NCBI GenBank assembly: GCA_900551715.1
Contig: URXG01000098.1
Span: forward strand, 1-6,260
DNA length: 6,260 nucleotides
Reading direction: 5' to 3'
Origin: an uncultured Blautia sp.
GTDB taxonomy: Bacteria; Bacillota; Clostridia; Lachnospirales; Lachnospiraceae
The notes beneath the pieces are model-generated. The model worked only from the letters and a program-made list of their open reading frames with translations, searched no databases and was not told the origin of the DNA. The position numbers and the translations under genes were made by a program. Every line of letters starts with the position of its first letter. Position 1 is the first letter of the stretch. Below, in pieces: positions 1-5,499 of the stretch.

Positions 1-841
1 ATATGATAAATGACATTGCTGCTGCATATCCAAAGTTTGGTACGTTAATAAAACAGGTATTGTAAATATAATGGGACATTGTGATGGTTGTGTTGGCCGG
101 TCCACCTTTGGTCAGGTTGACTGACTCATCGAACAACTGCAGTGTACCATTGATAGACATGATAAATGTCATGATAATGGTTGGTTTCAGAAGAGGTACA
201 GTGATCTTCCAGAATGTTTTCCATCCGTTTGCACCGTCGATCTTGGCTGCTTCGTATACAGAATATTCGATATTCTGAAGACCTGCCAGATAGAATACCA
301 TGTTGTAACCTGTCCATCTCCAGATCAGAGCAATGATAATTACGATCTTTGCACTGGTGGAGTTACCAAGGAAGTTATATCCTGTTGTCAGAATTCCCAT
401 TTTGATCAGAATACTGTTGATCAGACCGTCTGTAGCAAACATAGAACGGAAGATCAATGAATAAGAAACCAGGGATGTTGCACATGGAAGAAATACACAT
501 GTACGGAAAAATCCTCTGAATTTCAGGTCTTTGTTGTTCAGAAGCTGTGCAAGAAGAATCGCCAGCACCAGCATGATCGGAACCTGAATGATCAGATACA
601 GGAAAGTATTACCAATAGACTGCTGGAATACTTTATCTGCAAGAATTCGTTTGTAGTTACTGAAAATCGGCTCCGCAAAACGCATATTGGCACCTGCACC
701 AGTCTGCAGGGAAATAATAAACGCACGGATCATAGGATAAAAACTCATGACTGCGATCATTACAGTCGCCGGTGTCAGAAAAAGCCATCCGGCAGCTCTC
801 TGTTTCGCAAGCAATGTCATACCTTTTTTCTTGGAATTCAC
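1..841 (-). CDS. Carbohydrate ABC transporter permease, MalF/CUT1 type (partial, 3' end beyond left edge)
   Basis: This is an inner permease subunit of a sugar importer; it would pair with a second MalG-like subunit and receive substrate from the binding protein encoded just upstream. The frame stays open from a GTG at 839-841 to the left edge, giving 280 residues. GTG is chosen because a GGGGGAG ribosome site lies 5 bases before it; an ATG at codon 8 is the alternative. Hydrophobic segments are at about residues 19-45, 76-101, 112-134, 165-188 and 221-238, with a sixth starting near 271. The ABC-permease EAA loop is clear at 197-220 (EAAKIDGA, then PLLKP), the contact for the ATPase. FDE at 237-239 followed by LTKGGP is typical of MalF/UgpA-like proteins. 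Usual family length is about 290-300, so only a short C-terminal piece is missing. The substrate cannot be read from sequence; an oligosaccharide or glycoside is likely. Confidence 0.93.
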   Translation of the reverse strand, partial: MNSKKKGMTLLAKQRAAGWLFLTPATVMIAVMSFYPMIRAFIISLQTGAGANMRFAEPIFSNYKRILADKVFQQSIGNTFLYLIIQVPIMLVLAILLAQLLNNKDLKFRGFFRTCVFLPCATSLVSYSLIFRSMFATDGLINSILIKMGILTTGYNFLGNSTSAKIVIIIALIWRWTGYNMVFYLAGLQNIEYSVYEAAKIDGANGWKTFWKITVPLLKPTIIMTFIMSINGTLQLFDESVNLTKGGPANTTITMSHYIYNTCFINVPNFGYAAAMSFII

Positions 842-881
842 AGGAACTCCCCCTTTCAAAAACATTTCTTAACGTAAGACA

Positions 882-901
882 GGGGACTGCTGGCAGTCCC
901 C
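882..901 (-). promoter_or_regulatory. Intercistronic hairpin between binding-protein and permease genes
   Basis: A perfect GC-rich inverted repeat sits in the 112-base gap between the binding-protein stop and the permease start. The arms are GGGGACTGC and GCAGTCCCC, realistically an 8-bp stem with a 4-base loop. No T-run follows on the minus strand, so it is not a standard terminator. In binding-protein-first ABC operons such hairpins commonly protect the upstream mRNA end or partly attenuate downstream transcription, giving more binding protein than permease. That role is inferred here. Confidence 0.7.
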
Positions 902-953
902 CGCGCTCTTATCTTTGGTATTTAGTATGTCTTAATAGTTATTGAAACACAAA

Positions 954-2243
954 CTATTCAGTCATCTTAAATGCAAGTGTATCCTGTGCTTCCTGAAGAG
1001 CATCTTCTTTTGCTGTTCCGTTTACAATATTAACAACTGCTGTGTTGATGCACTCTCTTGCCTCATAGTGATATGGAGTCTTTGTGAACTCCGGAATATG
1101 AGAGGAGTACTCTACGATTGTTGAGAAGATCGGCTGATTGTTGAAGAATTCGTTTGGCTCATTGTATACTTTAGATTCTCCAGCTGGCAGATAGCAGGAA
1201 ATAGCACCTGTTTCCGGAAGGATTGTATCATAGAAGTCTGTGCTTGAACCAAATGTGCTTGCAAGGAAGTCTTCAGCAAGTTCTACGTTCTTGCAGTTGG
1301 ATGTGATATACCAGGAAGAACCACCGTTGTTTGCATAATTTGTAGCTGTATCAACATCGTCAACCTTAGGCATTGTGGTGATCTGCCACAGACCTTTCTG
1401 GTCTTCTGTTCCCATCAGAGTAGCTGTGATCCAGTTACCGTTTACGATACCTGCTGCCTCGCCGCTTGTAATTGTGGAAATGTATTCATCCCAGTTGTTT
1501 ACAAGTTTTACTACATCATTTTTGACCATTTCTGTATAAATATCTACACATTTTTCTGCAACATCGTTGCCAACGATATATGCTTCACCATCTTCATTTA
1601 CGAAGTTTGCTCCGCAGGACTGCATCATCATCATCATTGTGTCGCCGCCTGTAGCTTCGCTTGTCAGAAGGTACTTGCCTGTTTTTTCATGAACATCTTT
1701 ACCAATTTCCATGAATTTGGACCATGTGATGTCTGTAAGGTCATCAATTGTGTATCCTGCTTCATCAAGGATGTCTGTACGATAGCATGCAATAACAGCA
1801 CCATTGTCGAACGGAACACCATAATGAGTGTCATCAACCATAGAATAGGACTGTTTCAGTGCTCCAAAATCATCCCAGTTGATGTCCATATCTTTCAGAT
1901 CTGTAAATGCATCCGGATAGCTCTTCAGATATTTCTGATAGCTGTTATCCTGCATAAGAACGATATCCGGAAGAGTGCTGTAGTCACCTGCGTTAGCTGC
2001 TGTTGTCAGCTTGGTCTGGCAGTCATCAGAAGATGTCTCGATAACGTCTACGCTGAATCCTTCGTGATCTTTTGCGTACTGTTCACCGGCAATCTGCATG
2101 GATTTGATGTTGAAGTTCTGGTCCCATGCCCATACAGTCAGTTTGTTGTCGTCATCACCTTTGGCATAAACAGCAGTAGTTGTGCCAACAAAAGATGCTA
2201 CCATTGCACCTGTAAGTAAAACGGCAAGTAATTTTTTCTTCAT
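954..2243 (-). CDS. Extracellular sugar-binding protein of ABC transporter, family 1 (SBP_bac_1)
   Basis: This 429-residue exported protein captures a carbohydrate outside the cell and delivers it to the permease encoded downstream. A signal peptide is evident: basic MKKK, a hydrophobic core to about residue 24, and a signal peptidase I type VYA site at 25-27. The mature part begins with KLTVWAWD and carries the family's usual pattern, including a GVPFDNGAVIACYRTD segment, TGGDT before a run of five Met at 203-207, NGNW, and GGSSWYI. Length is normal for the family. The start is fixed by AAAGGGAGG with GGAGG 8 bases before the ATG. It is odd that there is no lipobox cysteine, since Firmicute binding proteins are usually lipoproteins, and that seven cysteines are spread through the mature chain. 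It is first in its operon, followed by the permease. Specific substrate unknown; family assignment is firm. Confidence 0.94.
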   Translation of the reverse strand: MKKKLLAVLLTGAMVASFVGTTTAVYAKGDDDNKLTVWAWDQNFNIKSMQIAGEQYAKDHEGFSVDVIETSSDDCQTKLTTAANAGDYSTLPDIVLMQDNSYQKYLKSYPDAFTDLKDMDINWDDFGALKQSYSMVDDTHYGVPFDNGAVIACYRTDILDEAGYTIDDLTDITWSKFMEIGKDVHEKTGKYLLTSEATGGDTMMMMMQSCGANFVNEDGEAYIVGNDVAEKCVDIYTEMVKNDVVKLVNNWDEYISTITSGEAAGIVNGNWITATLMGTEDQKGLWQITTMPKVDDVDTATNYANNGGSSWYITSNCKNVELAEDFLASTFGSSTDFYDTILPETGAISCYLPAGESKVYNEPNEFFNNQPIFSTIVEYSSHIPEFTKTPYHYEARECINTAVVNIVNGTAKEDALQEAQDTLAFKMTE

Positions 2244-2300
2244 AGAAATTTCCTCCCTTTAAATACTTTCTTTTTTTAATCCGGATTTCTTATGTAACTG

Positions 2301-2309
2301 ATTATAGCA
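2301..2309 (-). promoter_or_regulatory. Extended -10 promoter element for the sugar transporter operon
   Basis: The minus strand reads TGCTATAAT, a perfect TATAAT with the TGN extension, about 58 bases before the binding-protein ATG. At 16-18 bases upstream there is no TTGACA-like hexamer (TACTAT is the 17-spaced candidate). A near match, ATGACA, lies only 13 bases away, too close to be a normal -35. A promoter with a good extended -10 and a poor -35 fits activation by a regulator such as the AraC-type protein encoded upstream. The activation is inferred. Confidence 0.65.
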
Positions 2310-2441
2310 TTTCCCATCCTGTCATAGTATGCATAACCGCCCATATAATGTGCAATTTCGACCATTTTATTTATTTTGCTGTATATTTAAAGTATTACTT
2401 TTATTTTTTGGTTATTTTTCTCATTTTCCTTATTAAGGCAT

Positions 2442-2512
2442 AAAAAAAGCGCCTCTCCAAAAGAGCATTTTCTTCAAAATCACGCTCTTCGGAAAGACAT
2501 TTGTGTCTTTTT
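2442..2512 (-). terminator. Compound hairpin/terminator after the regulator and membrane-protein genes
   Basis: Two inverted repeats follow the stop codon at 2565. The first, transcribed first, is 2493-2510: 7-bp arms AAAGACA and TGTCTTT around a 4-base loop. The second is 2461-2489: arms AAGAGC and GCTCTT enclose a 5-bp inner stem (ATTTT/AAAAT) with a 3-base bulge. A seven-base T-tract on the minus strand (2442-2448) follows GCGC. An alternative fold pairs AAGAGCG (2489-2483) with CGCTTTT (2451-2445), placing the stem directly against the T-tract. On the plus strand, the 2493-2510 hairpin is followed by Ts, so it could also work in that direction. Confidence 0.6.
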
Positions 2513-2564
2513 AACAAGAATTCCTCTCTCTTTTTGTACACATTTCACATGTTTTTCTCGATTT

Positions 2565-3077
2565 TTATGCAAAAAAGACTTTTTCAGGAAATTGTGTTTT
2601 CATGGTATGTAACATTTCTTCTGTAAGATCCAGAAGAAGTTTGATCTTGTGTCCGTCTTCTCTGATGATCATTGTATAATATGGTATCTCATCATCATAA
2701 GATGTGTAATCGAATTTTTTCAGCTGCTCTGTGCCGCCGTTTTTCTTATATTTTGCTACTACCTGGTGCCAGTTGGGAGCAGTAACTTCCATTTCATTAA
2801 GGTCCAGTATATGGGCTGTTCTGCGGTATTTTTTTCCATAAATCACATCTATGGTCAACTGTCCATTTTCCAATGTGTACTCGTAATCTTTCTGGCTGAG
2901 TGTTCCATAGATAAAATAAAGACCTGCCAGACAGAAGCCAGCCAGCATAAATGCCTGAGAAATAGCAATACCCATCACTACAAAAATAAAGGCAAATATT
3001 GCCATGATCTTTCTGAGTACTCCTGACATGGATTTTTTCTTTCGGGAGACCTGCTCCACAATCTTATAGTCGTACAT
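2565..3077 (-). CDS. Small membrane protein of unknown function, two transmembrane helices plus cytosolic domain
   Basis: The product is 170 residues. Two hydrophobic helices lie at about 23-40 and 42-58, preceded by a basic stretch (RKKK at 12-15). This predicts both termini in the cytoplasm, with a mostly beta-rich C-terminal domain of about 110 residues. That domain opens with KDYEYTLENGQLTIDVIYGKK, followed by LDLNEMEVTAP. From memory this layout resembles Lachnospiraceae proteins annotated as DUF6106 and, more loosely, YcxB-like proteins; I cannot confirm either without a search. I prefer the ATG at 3075-3077 because AAAGGA lies 9 bases before it. An in-frame ATG at 3105-3107 would add 10 residues and overlap the regulator's end, but it has AAAAAGG directly against it with no spacing. 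The gene lies 23 bases after the AraC-type gene and is almost certainly cotranscribed. No function is claimed. Confidence 0.85.
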   Translation of the reverse strand: MYDYKIVEQVSRKKKSMSGVLRKIMAIFAFIFVVMGIAISQAFMLAGFCLAGLYFIYGTLSQKDYEYTLENGQLTIDVIYGKKYRRTAHILDLNEMEVTAPNWHQVVAKYKKNGGTEQLKKFDYTSYDDEIPYYTMIIREDGHKIKLLLDLTEEMLHTMKTQFPEKVFFA

Positions 3078-3100
3078 ATAAACGATTCCTTTCTTTTTTT

Positions 3101-4039
3101 CTACCATCCTTTTTCTGAATGAATGTCAAATCGCAGAAGCTGCTGCTCATAGCTTTCCGGACGTTTCCGCCATTCGAGAGGAGTGACTCCCATCAGCTGT
3201 TTAAAGTTTCTGTTGAATGTCGAGTTTGTCGTAAACCCACATTTATGAGCAATATCCGCAACCGGGTCTTCTGTGGCCTCCAGAAGCTCACATGCTGTAT
3301 AAACACGTACGGCATTAATATATTCCAATGGACTCATCTTCATGTAGGAAGTAAAAACTCTCCGGAAATGTGTCTCACTGATATGACAGATATTCGCCAG
3401 ATCCTCTACTTTGATCTCCTCCATGTAGTGATATGATACATAATCCAGCACACGGGTGATCATATTGGTAAGCTTACCCGTATCTTCTGCAACCTTGTCC
3501 TCTCCTGAATTTCTGTTTAACCGGGCGATTTCTACCAGAAGTGCCGCAAGTACGCCCTTTGCCTCCTCCAGAAAAAATTCCTCACCATCTCTCATGATAT
3601 CCATAATCTTACGGATTTTTTCCGTGATAGATAAGTTCTCCTTCTCTTCAAAAAACAAAGCCCTGGAATAGATACGCTGAATCATCTTTTCCGCCTTGAC
3701 CGGATTATCCAGAAATTTTTTCATAAATCCTTCAACATCTATAAACAGATATTCCCATTTACTGATCGTCCCGATATCACTGTTCGTCGTATGCGGATAG
3801 TTCGGCGGAATTACCGTAACGATGCCCCCATGGAAACGTTTTTCCTCTTCACCAAGCACCATATGCCCATCACCGCCATAACAGTACCCTATCTCGAGAT
3901 AATTATGAAAGTGAAGATAATCCACATCATTCCCATAATTCTGGACCCACTTTTGTCCAAAAAGCGCCAGGATCGGACTTCCCGCTGACATCTGATAATA
4001 GCGGAACTCCATCTTCGGTTTTTTTCTCTTTTTTGCCAT
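3101..4039 (-). CDS. AraC-family transcriptional regulator with N-terminal cupin sensor domain
   Basis: This is a 312-residue cytosolic DNA-binding regulator, probably of carbohydrate use. The N-terminal half is an AraC-type sensing cupin: YLHFHNYLEIGYC (41-53, with His43, His45 and Glu49) and PPNYPHT (78-84) are characteristic. The C-terminal domain has two helix-turn-helix units, at about 209-232 (VEDLANICHISETHFRRVF) and 258-284 (VADIAHKCGFTTNSTFNRNF, then LMGVTPLEWRK), matching the AraC/XylS signature. Length is normal. ATG at 4037-4039 is preferred, with GGGGA about 6 bases upstream. A TTG at 4057 extends the frame by 6 residues but lacks a ribosome site. The gene stands directly before a sugar ABC transporter on the same strand, the usual arrangement for a local activator. 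That target is inferred, and an inverted repeat in its own leader also suggests autoregulation. Confidence 0.93.
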   Translation of the reverse strand: MAKKRKKPKMEFRYYQMSAGSPILALFGQKWVQNYGNDVDYLHFHNYLEIGYCYGGDGHMVLGEEEKRFHGGIVTVIPPNYPHTTNSDIGTISKWEYLFIDVEGFMKKFLDNPVKAEKMIQRIYSRALFFEEKENLSITEKIRKIMDIMRDGEEFFLEEAKGVLAALLVEIARLNRNSGEDKVAEDTGKLTNMITRVLDYVSYHYMEEIKVEDLANICHISETHFRRVFTSYMKMSPLEYINAVRVYTACELLEATEDPVADIAHKCGFTTNSTFNRNFKQLMGVTPLEWRKRPESYEQQLLRFDIHSEKGW

Positions 4040-4076
4040 TTGAGTTCCCCATTTCAATTCAAGTCGAACATTTATC

Positions 4077-4118
4077 GTAACTGTTCAGTACTCTCACAGT
4101 TACCCACTGAATAGTTAC
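4077..4118. repeat. Inverted repeat upstream of the AraC-type gene, possible operator
   Basis: Arms GTAACTGTTCAGT (4077-4089) and ACTGAATAGTTAC (4106-4118) are complementary at 12 of 13 positions, separated by 16 bases. A third partial copy, CAGTTAC, lies inside the spacer (4097-4103) in the same orientation as the right arm and 15 bases from it. The repeat ends 37 bases before the regulator's ATG and lies just downstream of the candidate -10. It could be an operator bound by the regulator or by another protein, or a stem-loop in the leader RNA. Confidence 0.55.
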
Positions 4119-4131
4119 CATTTATCTGTTT

Positions 4132-4137
4132 ATTGTA
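4132..4137 (-). promoter_or_regulatory. Candidate -10 element for the AraC-type regulator gene
   Basis: The minus strand reads TACAAT (5 of 6 to consensus) in an AT-rich context, about 93 bases before the ATG. The position 17 bases upstream is TTTTTT, which is the T-tract of the preceding terminator, so the -35 match is poor. It is the best candidate in a gap of 173 bases, but the support is limited. Confidence 0.4.
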
Positions 4138-4151
4138 CTATATATTTCCCA

Positions 4152-4193
4152 ACAAAAAAAGATTACCGTCGTAATTCGGCAATCTTTTTTTGT
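4152..4193 (-). terminator. Intrinsic terminator of the codB operon, probably bidirectional
   Basis: A 17-bp stem with an 8-base loop lies 20 bases after the permease stop codon. Arms begin ACAAAAAAAGATT and end AATCTTTTTTTGT, with GCCG/CGGT at the top. On the minus strand the only imperfect pair is a G-T wobble. The 3' arm supplies seven Ts in either direction, so the structure can terminate transcription from both sides. No plus-strand gene approaches it from the left. Confidence 0.88.
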
Positions 4194-4206
4194 CGAGAAA
4201 TCTCGA
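4193..4206. repeat. Short perfect palindrome next to the terminator
   Basis: TCGAGA and TCTCGA flank two A residues (plus strand), giving a 5-bp hairpin with a 4-base loop or a 14-base near-palindrome. It lies 6 bases after the codB stop codon and touches the base of the main terminator. It may only extend the terminator structure; no other role is evident. Confidence 0.5.
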
Positions 4207-4212
4207 TTTATT

Positions 4213-5481
4213 TTATTTATTTTTATTGACCATTTCACCGATCACATAGCACAGAGCTGCAACAACCATACCATTGATGGATGCGATTCCCCATGTCACT
4301 ACGTTTGCCACGATCGCACCAAGAATGACTCCGGCAACTGCAAACCAGTTGACTGTTACAATCTTAATGGTATCTGTATCGTAAGCCTTTTTGTTCATGA
4401 AATAAGAGATGACCAGAATAATACCAACCGGCGGCAGTGTACAGTTCAGGATGTTCAGCCATCCGCAGAAGTTGTAATACAGCCATACAGAAAGCAGTGT
4501 TCCAATAACACCTGAGATCAGAACCATCGGTTTCTTTCTCTTATTGAAAATATTTGCCAGACCAAGTCCTGCTGTATACAGTGCATTGTCATTCGTTGTC
4601 CAGATATTCAGTCCCAGAACCAGAATTGCAAGATAGAACAGATTCAGACGAATCATAACTTCAAAAATATCATTTCCACCTACAAAAATGTAAGAAATCG
4701 CTCCAAAAAAGAACATCAGAGAGTTTCCGATGAAGAAGGCAACTACGGTTGCTATCGTACCCTGTTTACCATTTTTTGCAAATCGTGTAAAGTTCGGTGT
4801 TGCAGTTCCTCCTGACACAAAAGAACCAATTGCAAGTCCTGCACCGCCGATCACACTCAAAGATCCGCTGGATGCAGCAAACTGATCTATGATCGTTCCG
4901 TCTCCCTGCTTTACTGCCATGATCATTGCGATTGTTCCAAGGATTGCAACAAGGGGCACTGCAATATAGCTGATGATTGTCAGAGACTTAATTCCAAAAT
5001 ATGCGGATGCAGTCATACATGCACCTGCGATCAGGATCAGTGCCCATTCTACTGCAGTGCTTCCACCAAAGAGTTCACGTGCTACAGGAATCGCAAACAT
5101 TGCAATACCTACACCGAACCATCCAATCTGTGTGAAACTTGTCAATGCAGAAGAAATATAGGAACCCTTTTCTCCAAACGCTCTCTTGGAAAGCAGATCA
5201 AGGCTTAAACCTGTCTCTGCACCTACATAACCAAGCAGACCTGTATAAACACCAAGGATCGCCCCACCCAGAAGAAGAGCCTTAATAAATCCCCAGAAAT
5301 CAAGTCCTGCCGCCATTTCCTGTCCTACCCACATACTTGCGGAAAAGAAAGTAAATCCAAGCATGATCATAAACATTGTCACAAATCCGCGTCTGCTATA
5401 CTTAGGAACCGCGCACTCTGCATAGTCAATGTCCACTGTTTCCTGCTGTACATTCTTTATTGTTATTGTTTTTTCACTCAT
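4213..5481 (-). CDS. codB: Cytosine permease, NCS1 family (CodB-like)
   Basis: This 422-residue integral membrane transporter imports cytosine or a related nucleobase with a cation. It matches E. coli CodB closely along its length: LGFTFFSASMW (41-51), QIGWFGVGIAMFAIPV (118-133), GSFVSGGT (219-226), and the hallmark LGLNIWTTNDNALY (289-302). About twelve hydrophobic segments are visible, as expected for the family. Residues I recall as cytosine contacts in CodB (Trp108, Phe204, Asn275) correspond to Trp121, Phe221 and Asn292 and are retained. The Asp of the E. coli TADF segment is Asn230 here. The N-terminus is about 12-13 residues longer than in E. coli. The start has GGGGAG 5 bases before the ATG. 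It lies 18 bases after the phosphoribosyltransferase-like gene and before a terminator, so it is the last gene of that operon. NCS1 membership is firm; exact substrate is inferred. Confidence 0.93.
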   Translation of the reverse strand: MSEKTITIKNVQQETVDIDYAECAVPKYSRRGFVTMFMIMLGFTFFSASMWVGQEMAAGLDFWGFIKALLLGGAILGVYTGLLGYVGAETGLSLDLLSKRAFGEKGSYISSALTSFTQIGWFGVGIAMFAIPVARELFGGSTAVEWALILIAGACMTASAYFGIKSLTIISYIAVPLVAILGTIAMIMAVKQGDGTIIDQFAASSGSLSVIGGAGLAIGSFVSGGTATPNFTRFAKNGKQGTIATVVAFFIGNSLMFFFGAISYIFVGGNDIFEVMIRLNLFYLAILVLGLNIWTTNDNALYTAGLGLANIFNKRKKPMVLISGVIGTLLSVWLYYNFCGWLNILNCTLPPVGIILVISYFMNKKAYDTDTIKIVTVNWFAVAGVILGAIVANVVTWGIASINGMVVAALCYVIGEMVNKNK

Positions 5482-5499
5482 CTGTTCTCCCCGTTTTCC

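Larger units (their letters stand above)
2244..2564. other. Intergenic region: leader and promoter of the transporter operon plus upstream terminator
   Basis: This stretch has no credible gene. From right to left it contains the tail of the preceding operon with two hairpins and a T-tract (about 2442-2512). A very AT-rich stretch follows (about 2345-2440) where activator binding could occur. Then come an extended -10 element (2301-2309), a leader of roughly 50 bases, and the ribosome site of the binding-protein gene (GGAGG at 2252-2256). I looked for a catabolite response element of the CcpA type and saw no convincing match. Confidence 0.7.

Noticed and set aside
1689..2219. Plus-strand open frame of 176 codons opposite the binding-protein gene
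   Set aside because: It lies wholly antisense to a strongly supported gene, has no ribosome site, and its composition (many Cys, Ile, Val) is that of a reverse-complement shadow.
2310..2440. Catabolite (CcpA) response element or a clear AraC-type direct repeat upstream of the transporter promoter
   Set aside because: No stretch matches the CcpA consensus acceptably, and the 21-base-spaced TATATGG/TATGACA similarity is too weak to call.
2649..3026. Plus-strand open frame of 125 codons opposite the small membrane protein gene
   Set aside because: It is antisense to a gene with a better start and operon context; no ribosome site or recognisable protein.
3105..3107. ATG at 3107 as start of the membrane protein, overlapping the regulator stop
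   Set aside because: The purine-rich stretch is directly against this ATG with no spacing, whereas the ATG at 3077 has AAAGGA at a good distance. The longer form cannot be fully excluded.
4040..4057. TTG at 4057 as start of the AraC-type regulator
   Set aside because: There is no Shine-Dalgarno sequence before it; the ATG at 4039 has GGGGA upstream.
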